Shown piece after piece: positions 49,608-58,141 of a stretch of 64,000 nt of DNA (the stretch's first letter is position 1; each line of letters opens with the position of its first letter). The notes beneath the pieces are model-generated. The model saw only the letters and a program-made list of their open reading frames with translations. It made no database searches and was not told the DNA's origin. The stretch covers positions 186,001 to 250,000 of the forward strand of contig CAWAMN010000002.1 in the NCBI GenBank assembly GCA_963783235.1. Reading direction: 5' to 3'. A program made the position numbers and the translations under genes. Origin of the DNA: Thiohalomonas sp963783235. Its GTDB lineage: Bacteria; Pseudomonadota; Gammaproteobacteria; Thiohalomonadales; Thiohalomonadaceae.

Positions 49608-49877
49608 TCAGCGGGTGGAGAAATCTGCCGGAGGCATTTCTTTTACCGCTTGGCACTCCACCGATCGCACTTCCGCTGCATCGGGCCCTTCCCATAGCCA
49701 GGCTTTCAACTGTTCAATGGCCGCCTTTTCACCACAGGCCAGCACTTCCACCTGGCCACCGGCCAGATTGCGCGCGTAGCCGGTCACACCAAGAGCCTGC
49801 GCCTGACGGCGGGTACTGGCACGGAACCAGACCCCTTGAACCCGACCGCTCACCGTGCACCGCAAGCACTCGTTCAT
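49608..49877 (-). CDS. acyP: Acylphosphatase
   Basis: 89 aa. TVSGRVQGVWFRASTRRQA carries the catalytic arginine, and GYARNLAGGQVEVLACG the catalytic asparagine. It hydrolyses acyl phosphates. Its start overlaps the stop of the MFP gene by 4 bp. Convergent with the kinase gene. Confidence 0.95.
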   Translation of the reverse strand: MNECLRCTVSGRVQGVWFRASTRRQAQALGVTGYARNLAGGQVEVLACGEKAAIEQLKAWLWEGPDAAEVRSVECQAVKEMPPADFSTR

Positions 49878-50641
49878 GGAAAGTGCACCGTTACCGGCTC
49901 TCCCACCCTGAACGTCCGGCCCGGCTCGGGAGAGAACGCCACATCCACAGCGTACCGGTTGCCTCCGGCGCCAACCGGCTCCAGGCCGATATGGTAGAGC
50001 TCGCCACGGTACTGCGTACCTCCAATGTTCACCTCGATTTGCTCGGCAGCTTCGAGGCGGTTCAGCCGGTCGGCGGCTACCTCAAACCGGGCCAACAGCT
50101 TTTCGGTCCCGGCTATGGTCACCAGCGGAACGCTCTGGAGCCGCGTGACGACCGTCTGTCCCGGCTCGACGTTGCGGCTCAGTACCACGCCTTTGAACGG
50201 CGCCCGTACAGCGCTGTAACGTAACCGCTCCCTGGCGTTGGTGAGCTCTGCCTGCGCCCGCTGATAGGCCGCCCTGATGCGGGCAAAGGTTATCTTGGCC
50301 AACTCCAGGTCGTGATCCGAGAGCAGTGTTCGGTCGTAGAGTTCCCGGGTGCGTTCCAGTTCGCGTTCGGCTTCGGCCAGGGCGGCACGTTGAAATGCCA
50401 GCCCGGCCTCGGCCTGGTCGACTTCCGCCCGCAGGGCTCCCTGATCCAGTTGCACGAGCAGATCGCCTTTTGCAACACGATCGCCAGGGGCCACGGCCAC
50501 CCGCTTCACAACACCTGAAACCAGCGTGCTCAATTCGGCACGCTGCAGCCAACGCACCTGGCCTTCAAACGATTCGGCCGATGCGTTAACAGCGACCACC
50601 ATCAGGCCGACAGCCAGCGCCGCATCTCTCAGTTTGCTCAT
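49874..50641 (-). CDS. Periplasmic adaptor (MFP/HlyD family)
   Basis: 255 aa, signal peptide 1-22 (cleavage after ASA). Lipoyl-like half-motifs VAVAPGDRVAKGDLLVQLDQ and VRAPFKGVVLSRNVEPGQTV flank a coiled-coil hairpin (about 75-150). A small adaptor without the usual C-terminal beta-barrel extension, paired with the TolC-family protein upstream. No inner-membrane pump gene is adjacent, so the pump must be elsewhere or absent. GGGAG precedes the ATG at 50641. Confidence 0.9.
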   Translation of the reverse strand: MSKLRDAALAVGLMVVAVNASAESFEGQVRWLQRAELSTLVSGVVKRVAVAPGDRVAKGDLLVQLDQGALRAEVDQAEAGLAFQRAALAEAERELERTRELYDRTLLSDHDLELAKITFARIRAAYQRAQAELTNARERLRYSAVRAPFKGVVLSRNVEPGQTVVTRLQSVPLVTIAGTEKLLARFEVAADRLNRLEAAEQIEVNIGGTQYRGELYHIGLEPVGAGGNRYAVDVAFSPEPGRTFRVGEPVTVHFP

Positions 50642-50654
50642 GCTTTTTTTCTCC

Positions 50655-51962
50655 CTAACCTTCACCGGCAGGCGTGAATTCGGTCGGCAGACCATTCGCC
50701 AGCGCTTTCAAGCGCTCCCATGCCAATACCCGGTTGAAGCGATTCTTTGCAGCGGCCAACTGAGCCTCCGAAAGTCGCACCATCGCATCACCCAAGTCGG
50801 TCTTCACTTCCAGTTCGTAAATGGCGCGGCTGCGATCAAGGTAGAGGTCGCGATAATCCTGAACCGCCAGCACCCGTTCGGCCTCCACCTGCAGCGTCTG
50901 CAAGGCCAGCCAGTTGTCCAATAGCTGCTGGCGCACGCTCTGCTCCACCTCGACGAGCGCTGCCCGGGCCCGATTCACATCGGCCCGGGCCTTGCCGATT
51001 TGGGCATCGACGGCGCCGCCGGTATAGAGCGGAACACTCAGAACCACACCGGCGCGCCAATCGTCATGGGAACCGGCTTCGCGCGAGTAGTTGGAGGCCT
51101 CCAGCTCGCCATCCAAATAGGGTCGATGGCCGGCACGAGCGGCTTCCAGACGATTGTTGGCAGCCGCCACTTCCGCACGCAGGGCCCGAATCGCCGGGTT
51201 CTCCGCCAGCGCCTTCTTTAACACGGCTTCATAGGCGGGAAGATCTTCCTCCAACTGCGGGAGATCCGGGCGGGCGAGTTCCGAGGGGAGCATTCCCGGG
51301 CGCCCCAAGGCAATCGCCAAGCGAGAACGGCTTGAACGCTGGAGCGCCTGACTGGCAGCGCGGCGCTGCCGGACAGCCTGATACTCGGCCTCCATTTCCA
51401 GCAGTTCGATATCGGAAACCTGCCCCAGTTCGTGGCGCTCCTGCAATCGGTCGAGACTGACAAAGACGACGGCCATTTCCTCGTTGTCCCGCGCAAACTG
51501 CATATCCGCCAAATGAACGTCGAAAAACGCCTCCATAATGGCAATCCGGCGCTGCCGTACGGTATCGGCATATCGCAGCCGACTGGCCGCACTATGGTCC
51601 GCGGCAGCCGCTTCGACGGCCTCGCTGCGGCCGAAGTCGTAGAGGTTTTTGCGGACAAAGAGGCTACCTCGGTGATCGTCGCTGGACTGGTCGAAGGCAA
51701 CTGCGGAGGGCTCGATCCAGCGAAGCCGTCCTTCCAAGGCGATATTTATGCCGGTGCGGGATTGGGCCAGCGCTCTCTCGGCCTCACTGTAGGCCAGATC
51801 GGCTCGGGCCCGCTCCACATCCGGCTGGCCGCCTTCGGCCAGAGACAGGGCGTGCTCCAGCGTCAGCGGTTCCGGAAGAGGCTCCGACTGCACTGCAGGT
51901 ACAGCGGCCACGAAAAACAGGGCCGCGGCCCCAAGGCAGCGACCCACCAGCGTTTTCGCCAT
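50655..51962 (-). CDS. TolC-family outer-membrane efflux protein
   Basis: 435 aa. Signal peptide 1-26, then two long helical repeat halves with the TolC pattern (RARADLAYSEAERALAQSRT, later RADVNRARAALVEVEQSVRQ). It forms a trimeric outer-membrane channel. It lies upstream of the adaptor gene by 13 bp and downstream of the thioredoxin-fold gene by 6 bp, suggesting one operon. Confidence 0.93.
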   Translation of the reverse strand: MAKTLVGRCLGAAALFFVAAVPAVQSEPLPEPLTLEHALSLAEGGQPDVERARADLAYSEAERALAQSRTGINIALEGRLRWIEPSAVAFDQSSDDHRGSLFVRKNLYDFGRSEAVEAAAADHSAASRLRYADTVRQRRIAIMEAFFDVHLADMQFARDNEEMAVVFVSLDRLQERHELGQVSDIELLEMEAEYQAVRQRRAASQALQRSSRSRLAIALGRPGMLPSELARPDLPQLEEDLPAYEAVLKKALAENPAIRALRAEVAAANNRLEAARAGHRPYLDGELEASNYSREAGSHDDWRAGVVLSVPLYTGGAVDAQIGKARADVNRARAALVEVEQSVRQQLLDNWLALQTLQVEAERVLAVQDYRDLYLDRSRAIYELEVKTDLGDAMVRLSEAQLAAAKNRFNRVLAWERLKALANGLPTEFTPAGEG

Positions 51963-51968
51963 GACGGT

Positions 51969-52487
51969 TTACCGATGCTGACGCTTGAACCGGGTAAAGG
52001 AGGTCTCTTTGAAACGTTCCTCTGCCACGTAGCGGCCCAGGAGCATGAACTCTTCGGCATTGCGTGTGCGGCCGGTGAACCGGTGGACTCGCTCTCCGTC
52101 GAGATCGAAAAAGACAAAGACCGGCGTGGCGCGGACACGGTTTTTCTTGAAGGCAAAGTCCTTCTGAGGCATGACTTCCCCTTCAAAGGTGGTGACTTCG
52201 ATGTCGCCTTCAATGTCCACGGGGAAACTCAGAAAGTGCTCTCGATAATAGGCCTGCACGTCCGGGCGGTTGAGTACGTTCTCTTTCATCCAGTGGCAGA
52301 AGGGGCACTCGTCCATTTCAAAAAAGATAAGGATTCCCTTTTTACCCTCATCGCGTGCGCGCTGCGCCTCTTCGGTGAAATCACCAAAGGTTTCGTTGAA
52401 AAAATACTGATAGGGATCACGCATTTCGGCTGCCTGAGCCTGCGCGATTAGCCCGAGTGTTAAGAATACGAGTAACAAGCGACGCAT
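51969..52487 (-). CDS. Thioredoxin-fold periplasmic protein (SoxW-like)
   Basis: 172 aa from the ATG at 52487 (GGAGG at 5 bp). Signal peptide 1-19 (AQAA). Active site CPFC in FFEMDECPFCHWMKENVL, followed by a cis-proline strand VRATPVFVFFD. Like SoxW/DsbD-C-type proteins, it reduces disulfides or thiol cofactors in the periplasm. Lies between the TlpA-like gene and tolC. Confidence 0.88.
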   Translation of the reverse strand: MRRLLLVFLTLGLIAQAQAAEMRDPYQYFFNETFGDFTEEAQRARDEGKKGILIFFEMDECPFCHWMKENVLNRPDVQAYYREHFLSFPVDIEGDIEVTTFEGEVMPQKDFAFKKNRVRATPVFVFFDLDGERVHRFTGRTRNAEEFMLLGRYVAEERFKETSFTRFKRQHR

Positions 52488-52524
52488 TCTGACCTCCATC
52501 CTGATTTTAGTTTTTTTAACCGTT

Positions 52525-52998
52525 TTAGTGATCGGCCTGCAAATCGAAGTCCCCTATGAACTCCTCGAGCCCCTCGCTACTGACCGATCCCACCTGCCTT
52601 GCCACCGCTCTCCCGTCCGGTGCAATCAGGTATGTCGTCGGTAACCCGGGGATCGGGCCGACTTCTTGCTGATCGGAAAGGTGGGCACCGACAGGATAGG
52701 TAATGAGGTTATCTTCAAGGAAGCGGCTCAAGCGCTCTCGCTTCAAATCTTCCATGTTGATACCGACCACGACGGCATTAGAGTCCTTGTGTGTCTCATG
52801 AAAATGGACCAATTCGGGCAGTTCCTCGAGACAGGGCGGGCACCAGGTGGCCCAATAATTGACGACCACCCACTGCCCCTTGTAATCGGAAAGCCTGTGA
52901 GTCTTACCACTGCTGATGTCTTTAAACGTCAACGTCGCCTCGGCAAATGCCGTCCCGCTGAAGAAAACCACCAGAAGCAGGAAAAAGAGCTTGCGCAA
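52525..52998 (-). CDS. TlpA/ResA-like thioredoxin
   Basis: 157 aa. Starts at TTG (52998), with GAGGAGG at 7 bp deciding this start. Signal peptide 1-19, WATWCPPCLEEL active site, GLPTTYLI cis-proline region. TlpA/ResA proteins keep cytochrome c haem-binding cysteines reduced during maturation. Upstream of the SoxW-like gene by 37 bp. Confidence 0.92.
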   Translation of the reverse strand: MRKLFFLLLVVFFSGTAFAEATLTFKDISSGKTHRLSDYKGQWVVVNYWATWCPPCLEELPELVHFHETHKDSNAVVVGINMEDLKRERLSRFLEDNLITYPVGAHLSDQQEVGPIPGLPTTYLIAPDGRAVARQVGSVSSEGLEEFIGDFDLQADH

Positions 52999-53233
52999 GG
53001 AAATGCCTCCTCATCGGAATCGAACGGATACAGTGCCAGCACTCGCTCCGCCGCGCAACGGGCTCTTGTCCCTGATTGTGAGTGAGTTAGAGCAAGCTCC
53101 GGCGCCAATCCGGGGACGTCGCGCGAGACGGTCGCACTGCCATGGGTTGTGGACGCGGAGTCACGACATTGGCTTGGGACGGCCGAATCGGTCGGCCTGC
53201 AACAGCACAGAGTGAAAAAGAGGTCCGGAAACG

Positions 53234-53263
53234 AAAAAAGCCCCGCCATGGGCGGGGCTTTTT
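53234..53263. terminator. Bidirectional intrinsic terminator
   Basis: AAAAAAGCCCCGCC-ATG-GGCGGGGCTTTTT: an 8-bp GC stem with A/T flanks on both sides. It ends the DUF4398-LysM gene on the minus strand. The remaining 53000-53233 show no gene. Confidence 0.9.
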
Positions 53264-53283
53264 CGCGGAAGTGCGATCCGTTC

Positions 53284-53907
53284 TTAGCGTGCCAAGTAGG
53301 CCCGATCAGACTCTTCGACCACACCCAGTGACCAGGCACCGCGGGTGCGGGCATGCTGGACGGCGGCATCGATATCACCGTTGGACCAGTCACGTTTGAT
53401 GGTGAAGGTCTGGCCGGGGTAAATCAGATCCGCGTCATTGATCTGGTCGCGATTGGCTTTATAGATAAGCGGCCACTGGTAAGGGTTGTTGTAAACATCG
53501 CTCTTACCGGAGATGCCCCACAGGCTATCGCCACGCTCGACGGTGTAGGAATCGGGCTGCTGCTCTTCAGCCATTTGCTGGGCCAGGCGCTCGTTTTCAC
53601 GCTGCTTCTGAGCAATGGCGTTTTCGGCCTGACGACGGGCACGGTTTGCCAGTTCCACGGCACGAGTGGTGTCACCATCTTCGAGAGCCGCTTCGGCCTC
53701 GGCGAGGATGTCGGCGGTATCCCGCCAGACGGCCCCTTCGGCCTTAGCCCGTTCAATAGCGTCGCGCGCATCGTCAATGGCGGCCTGCGCTTCGGCGACG
53801 GTCGGTGCCTGTGGCTCTTCCTGCTGAGGCGCAGTGGCACAGCCCACCATGAATCCGAGGACGAGCGCATACAGCACCGAGTGTTTAATTGCCGTGAAGA
53901 TTTTCAT
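53284..53907 (-). CDS. DUF4398-LysM lipoprotein
   Basis: 207 aa. Lipobox LGFMVGC gives lipidated Cys23. Residues 35-95 are an alanine-rich helical DUF4398 segment (AQAAIDDARDAIERAKAEGA). The C-terminal LysM domain (about 118-165) reads YTVERGDSLWGISGKSDVY then NDADLIYPGQTFTI. It probably attaches to peptidoglycan. Paralogue of the lipoprotein upstream, which lacks LysM. It has its own promoter at 53983-54012. Confidence 0.9.
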   Translation of the reverse strand: MKIFTAIKHSVLYALVLGFMVGCATAPQQEEPQAPTVAEAQAAIDDARDAIERAKAEGAVWRDTADILAEAEAALEDGDTTRAVELANRARRQAENAIAQKQRENERLAQQMAEEQQPDSYTVERGDSLWGISGKSDVYNNPYQWPLIYKANRDQINDADLIYPGQTFTIKRDWSNGDIDAAVQHARTRGAWSLGVVEESDRAYLAR

Positions 53908-53982
53908 CGTTCTTGTGCTCCGGGACGATTGATTCTTGTCGAAGAAAAATTCTGCATTTATTAGAAGCTTTTGTTCGACGTC

Positions 53983-54012
53983 AAACTAGCACCGGCTATT
54001 AACCACTGTCAA
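53983..54012 (-). promoter_or_regulatory. Promoter of the DUF4398-LysM gene
   Basis: TTGACA, 18 bp, then TAGTTT. The spacer and downstream sequence (GGTGCTAGTTTGA) are shared with the promoter at 54421-54450 upstream of the paralogous gene. Confidence 0.65.
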
Positions 54013-54062
54013 GGCGACACAGTTCTCAAATTTCTAACAAAAATCAGAGGTTAAGCCTTGAG

Positions 54063-54389
54063 TTAATACTCCATCGCCAGCGCCCGGTCGCGGGCAGCAA
54101 CGGCGGCCGCCTTGGCTGCGGTGGCATTGCGGCGGGCGCGCTCGTACTCGCCCTGTTCCAAATCACGGGCGGCCTTTTCAAGGAAGGTTTCGGCCTCGCT
54201 CAAGTAGTCGGCAGCATGCTGATCGGCATGAGCTTCCCTGGCCGCATGGATGGCCTGACGAGCATCGCTCATCTCCTGCGCCGGCGGCATGCTGGCGCAG
54301 GCCGTCAGTGCCACGACCAATAGAAGCGGTATCAATCGGGAGATAGTGCGTTGATGCCGTATGCCCTTTGCTCGGAAGGCCAAGCTCAC
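54063..54389 (-). CDS. DUF4398 lipoprotein
   Basis: Start taken at the GTG at 54389: the longer TTG start at 54422 lies inside the promoter's -10 region. Basic N-terminus, then LIPLLLVVALTAC lipobox and an alanine-rich helical DUF4398 segment (DARQAIHAAREAHADQHAAD). About 108 aa. Paralogue of the downstream DUF4398-LysM protein. Function unknown; periplasmic face lipoprotein. Confidence 0.8.
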   Translation of the reverse strand: MSLAFRAKGIRHQRTISRLIPLLLVVALTACASMPPAQEMSDARQAIHAAREAHADQHAADYLSEAETFLEKAARDLEQGEYERARRNATAAKAAAVAARDRALAMEY

Positions 54390-54420
54390 CGTATCGCCTT
54401 GTTTTGACTGGGATAAGTTC

Positions 54421-54450
54421 AAACTAGCACCGAATAGAAAAAACTGTCAA
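54421..54450 (-). promoter_or_regulatory. Promoter of the DUF4398 lipoprotein gene
   Basis: TTGACA, 18 bp, then TAGTTT, matching the promoter at 53983-54012 in both hexamers, spacing and part of the spacer (CGGTGC). A duplicated promoter that came with the gene duplication is the simplest reading. Confidence 0.65.
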
Positions 54451-54523
54451 GGTGAAAAATTCAGTCCCGGACGCCGGCCGAAACGCTACAATCGACGATC
54501 TCAACACGCAAAACAAGTCCGCC

Positions 54524-54871
54524 ATGACCCAGACGCTTTATCACAACCCGCGCTGCTCGAAGTCGCGGGAGACCTTGCAACTGCTGCAGGAGAAAGGCTA
54601 CGAACCCCGCATCATCGAGTACCTGAAAGAGCCACCCGATGCTGAAACCCTTTCGGCCATTCTCGATAAGCTCGGTATGGAACCAAGGGACCTGATGCGC
54701 CGCAAGGAAAAGGCATACAAGGCACTCGGGCTGGATGATGAAAATCTCGACCGGGGTGAGCTTATTCGCGCCATGGTCGAAAACCCGATTCTAATCGAAC
54801 GACCCATTCTGGTGACGGACCAGAGGGCGGCCATTGGTCGGCCGCCGGAAACCGTGTTCGAGGTACTGTAG
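54524..54871 (+). CDS. arsC: Glutaredoxin-dependent arsenate reductase
   Basis: 115 aa. TLYHNPRCSKSRETLQLLQE with the catalytic cysteine, then LKEPPDAETLSAIL, ENPILIERPILVTD and IGRPPE (the arginine triad residues). Glutaredoxin-linked ArsC/YffB class. First of three genes: wrbA starts 2 bp after its stop. Same order as in Pseudomonas. Confidence 0.94.
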   Translation: MTQTLYHNPRCSKSRETLQLLQEKGYEPRIIEYLKEPPDAETLSAILDKLGMEPRDLMRRKEKAYKALGLDDENLDRGELIRAMVENPILIERPILVTDQRAAIGRPPETVFEVL

Positions 54872-54873
54872 CC

Positions 54874-55476
54874 GTGGCTGATGTACTTGTCCTCTATTAC
54901 AGCCGTCATGGCGCCACCGGCACGATGGCCCGACTGGTCGCGCGCGGGATAGAAGAGGTCGAAGGAATGCAGGCCCGCCTGCGGACCGTTCCCGAAGTCT
55001 CACCCGTCAGCGAGGCGGTGGCCGATTCCATCCCTGAGGATGGCCCTCCCTATGCATCGGTTGACGACTTGCGCGAATGCGCCGGTCTGGCCCTGGGCAG
55101 CCCGACACGATTCGGCAACATGGCGGCACCGCTGAAATACTTCATCGACAGTACCAGTTCGCTTTGGCTTTCCGGGGCCCTGGTCGATAAGCCCGCCACG
55201 GTGTTTACCTCAACCTCCAGCATCCATGGCGGACAGGAGACGACGCTGATTTCGATGCTGGTGCCGCTTCTGCATCATGGCATGGTGCTGCTGGGACTCC
55301 CCTACAGTGAGGAGGACCTGTTCACGACCACCGGCGGAGGCACGCCGTATGGGGCGAGTCACGTGGCCGGAACGGATAACCGCAACCCCATCACCGATTC
55401 CGAACGGCGGCTTTGCATTGCCCAGGGGCGGCGCCTGGCGGAGACGGCGCGACGAATGGGCTGTGGTAACCCATGA
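54874..55476 (+). CDS. wrbA: NAD(P)H:quinone oxidoreductase WrbA
   Basis: 200 aa flavodoxin-like. YYSRHGATGTMARLVARGIE is the FMN phosphate loop; GLALGSPTRFGNMAAPLKYF and STSSIHGGQETTL are WrbA signatures. Reduces quinones by two electrons. Stop overlaps the DUF2069 start by 4 bp. Confidence 0.94.
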   Translation: MADVLVLYYSRHGATGTMARLVARGIEEVEGMQARLRTVPEVSPVSEAVADSIPEDGPPYASVDDLRECAGLALGSPTRFGNMAAPLKYFIDSTSSLWLSGALVDKPATVFTSTSSIHGGQETTLISMLVPLLHHGMVLLGLPYSEEDLFTTTGGGTPYGASHVAGTDNRNPITDSERRLCIAQGRRLAETARRMGCGNP

Positions 55477-55829
55477 AGATTCGAGTTGCCTATACCGTCG
55501 CCCTTGCGGGCTATTTCGGGCTCCTTGTCCTGCTCACGGCATGGACGGCCTGGCTGTCGCCACCGGAGACCCTGCCGGTTTCGCTGGTTCTGCTGGTCGG
55601 AGTAGGTCCGCTATTGCTGCCTCTGCGGGGATTGCTGCACGGGCGCCCCTATACCTTTGCCTGGACCAGTTTCCTGACCCTGCTTTATCTGGTGCACGCC
55701 ATATTGGAAATCTACAGCAGCCCGGACGAACGGCTACTTGCCTCGGCGGAACTGCTGTTTGCCTTGATGCTCTATGGAGGGGCGGTCGCTTACGCCCGCT
55801 GGCGCGGAAGGGAGCTCAAGGGGGGTTAG
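55473..55829 (+). CDS. DUF2069 inner-membrane protein
   Basis: 118 aa, four TM helices (about 5-27, 34-52, 60-80, 88-108), basic C-terminus. LLLPLRGLLHGRPYTFAWTS is characteristic of DUF2069. Translationally coupled to wrbA and overlapping the convergent hda by 14 bp. Function unknown. Confidence 0.88.
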   Translation: MKIRVAYTVALAGYFGLLVLLTAWTAWLSPPETLPVSLVLLVGVGPLLLPLRGLLHGRPYTFAWTSFLTLLYLVHAILEIYSSPDERLLASAELLFALMLYGGAVAYARWRGRELKGG

Positions 55830-56505
55830 CATCCAGTTGCTCGCGGACGAAGGGAATGGTGAGCCGCCGCTGGGCGGCCAGCGAGGCGCGATCCAGATGC
55901 TCCAGCAATGAAAAGAGCGAATGCAGGCCTCGCGGGCTGCGCCGCAACAGGTAGTTCGCAACCTCGTCGGAAAGCTCAAGCCCCCGGCGGTGGGCGCGCA
56001 ACTGCAGGGCGGCACACTTATCGACATCGTCCAGCGGCAGCAGCTGATAAACCGGCCCCCAGCCCAGGCGCGAACTCAAATCGGGCAACGAAATACCCAA
56101 GGCCGCAGGCGGTGCATCCGCCGCTACAATAATCCGGCAGCCACTGTCCCGAGCCCGATTGTAGAGGTGAAACAGTCCGTGCTCCCATTCGCTCTGTCCG
56201 GCCACCTGCTGAAGGTCGTCGACGGTCACCAGGGCCATGGTTTCCAGCCCCTCCAGCATGGCGGGTGCAAGCTCCGGGCTCTCCGACAACGGCAGATAGA
56301 CAGCGCCGCCGGTGCCTGCACTCATCCGGTGACAGGCCGCCTGCAGAAGGTGGCTGCGGCCACTGCCCTCGCTCCCCCAAAGAAAGACGAAGGGTTCATC
56401 CCCCCTCTCGAGCTGAAAGACCACTTCTGCGTTGGGACCGACGAAGAAATTGTTGAAGTTCGCACTGTCGCGCAGCCCGATCCCGAGCGGCAGTTGGGCA
56501 CTCAT
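55816..56505 (-). CDS. hda: DnaA regulatory inactivator Hda
   Basis: 229 aa. MSAQLPLGIGLRD at the N-terminus holds the clamp-binding QLPLGI motif. Walker A-like WGSEGSGRSHLLQA; AAA+ sensor in VAADAPPAALG and the R-finger region LSSRLGWG. With the beta clamp, Hda stimulates ATP hydrolysis by DnaA. Last of four overlapping genes (DUF2066, CDP-alcohol transferase, PerM, hda). Confidence 0.95.
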   Translation of the reverse strand: MSAQLPLGIGLRDSANFNNFFVGPNAEVVFQLERGDEPFVFLWGSEGSGRSHLLQAACHRMSAGTGGAVYLPLSESPELAPAMLEGLETMALVTVDDLQQVAGQSEWEHGLFHLYNRARDSGCRIIVAADAPPAALGISLPDLSSRLGWGPVYQLLPLDDVDKCAALQLRAHRRGLELSDEVANYLLRRSPRGLHSLFSLLEHLDRASLAAQRRLTIPFVREQLDANPP

Positions 56506-57575
56506 GGCTTCTCCGTCGCTTCGACATCGCCATACAGATCGCTGCGCAGATAACGCTCGTGGGCATAGCGCAGCAGGACCATGATCACAGCGGCCACCGG
56601 CAGCGCCAGCAGCACGCCGATGAAACCGAAGAGTTGGCCTCCGGCCATTACGGCGAAAATGACCGCCACTGGATGTAAGCCGATCCGCTCGCCGAGCAGC
56701 AACGGCTGCAGCACCATGCCCTCAACCGCCTGCCCCACTCCGAAAACGGCCACGATGTAGAGCAGGTGCACGGCGTCCTGAAACTGCATGACCGCCGCTA
56801 TGCCTGCCGCGACGATGCCGACGATAAAGCCAAGGTAGGGCACGAAACTGACGAGCCCCGCCAGCATGCCGATCAGCAGGGCCAGGTCCAGTCCCACCAG
56901 CGACAACCCCAGCGAGTAGATCACGCCGAGGGCGAGCATCACTATCAGTTGGCCACGGAAAAAGGCCCCGAGCACCTCATCGGAGGAGCGCGCCAGACGA
57001 ACGGCGTCGGGCTCGATGCGACGAGGAAGCAGTTCCCGGATCCGACCCACCATCACATCCCAGTCTCTCAGCAGGTAAAAGGTCACCACGGGAATGAGAA
57101 CGAGATTGGCCAGCCACCCCAGCAGCGTCGCACCGGAACGGGACAGGGCACTGACCAACCCGCCGACCGAACTGGCGGCCTGCTGCCAATAGTCGCTGGC
57201 CGCCGTCTTCAACGCCCCCAGTTCCAGCCCGCCCAGATCGACGCCCAGAAAGCTCCCAATCGCAGGCAGGAGTTCCCTTTGGACCCAATCGATGTAGGCC
57301 GGCAGCTTCGATGCGAGGAGTACGACCTGGCGCTCGAGAAGAGGAATAACCACCAGCATCAAGACGAAAACGACGGCCACGAGGACGACGAAAACCGTCA
57401 CCACCGAGAGCGAGCGCGACAGCCCGTGGCGCTCCAGCCTATCCGCAACCGGATCACCGATGTAGGCCAGCACCGCCCCCGCCACGAACGGCGTCAACAC
57501 CGGGCTCAGCAGGTAAAGCAAATACCCGCCGGCGGCCAATGCCACAAGCCAATACCACTTCTGCGACTCGGTCAT
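56502..57575 (-). CDS. perM: AI-2E family transporter (PerM-like)
   Basis: 357 aa, about eight TM helices. PVVTFYLLRDWDVMVGRIRE and ALLIGMLAGLVSFVPYLG are family signatures. Family members include TqsA and PerM; substrate unknown here. The start at 57575 overlaps the stop of the CDP-alcohol transferase gene (ATGA). Confidence 0.9.
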   Translation of the reverse strand: MTESQKWYWLVALAAGGYLLYLLSPVLTPFVAGAVLAYIGDPVADRLERHGLSRSLSVVTVFVVLVAVVFVLMLVVIPLLERQVVLLASKLPAYIDWVQRELLPAIGSFLGVDLGGLELGALKTAASDYWQQAASSVGGLVSALSRSGATLLGWLANLVLIPVVTFYLLRDWDVMVGRIRELLPRRIEPDAVRLARSSDEVLGAFFRGQLIVMLALGVIYSLGLSLVGLDLALLIGMLAGLVSFVPYLGFIVGIVAAGIAAVMQFQDAVHLLYIVAVFGVGQAVEGMVLQPLLLGERIGLHPVAVIFAVMAGGQLFGFIGVLLALPVAAVIMVLLRYAHERYLRSDLYGDVEATEKP

Positions 57576-58141
57576 TGGCTCCCCTCCCATTCATTCGGCC
57601 GGCGGCGGCGGGCGCGCCATCCCCAGATCCAGACGTATTTGAAGCCGCTCCAGAGCGTCGTCACGGCGACAGCGAGGATCACCCCGTCGATCACCCCGTC
57701 GGGCAGCGACTGCACGCCAAGCGAGAAAAGCACCAAGAGCACCAACAGGACCTGAAGTGCCGTATTGGCCTTGCTGATGAGCGTGGGCTCCATCTCCACC
57801 CGTCCAACCAGAAACTGGTAGGCCGTCGCCCCGCTGACAATGACGATATCCCGCAGGATGACAAGGCTGACCAGCCAAAGCGGGAGCAGGCCCAGCAAGC
57901 CCATCATCACGAACGAGGAGACCATCAGGAGCTTATCGGCAAGCGGGTCGAGCAGGGCGCCCAGCCGGCTCGACCACCCGAAGTGTCGTGCCAGAAACCC
58001 ATCCAGCGCATCGGAGGCACCGGCAATCGCGAACAGCCCCAATACCATTCCGTAGTGACGACAGGAGAGCAGCCCGATCAGTGGAATGACGAGCAGAATT
58101 CGAAAAAGGGTAATGAGATTCGGTATGACCTTCGGATTCAC
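57572..58141 (-). CDS. pgsA: CDP-alcohol phosphatidyltransferase (PgsA-like)
   Basis: 189 aa, multi-TM. SDALDGFLARHFGWSSRLGA then LLDPLADKLLM is the complete D-G-x2-A-R-x8-G-x3-D-x3-D motif. N-terminus IPNLITLFRILLVIPLIGLL fits PgsA. It may make phosphatidylglycerol phosphate or be a second CDP-alcohol enzyme. Overlaps neighbours at both ends by 4 bp. Confidence 0.9.
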   Translation of the reverse strand: MNPKVIPNLITLFRILLVIPLIGLLSCRHYGMVLGLFAIAGASDALDGFLARHFGWSSRLGALLDPLADKLLMVSSFVMMGLLGLLPLWLVSLVILRDIVIVSGATAYQFLVGRVEMEPTLISKANTALQVLLVLLVLFSLGVQSLPDGVIDGVILAVAVTTLWSGFKYVWIWGWRARRRRPNEWEGSQ

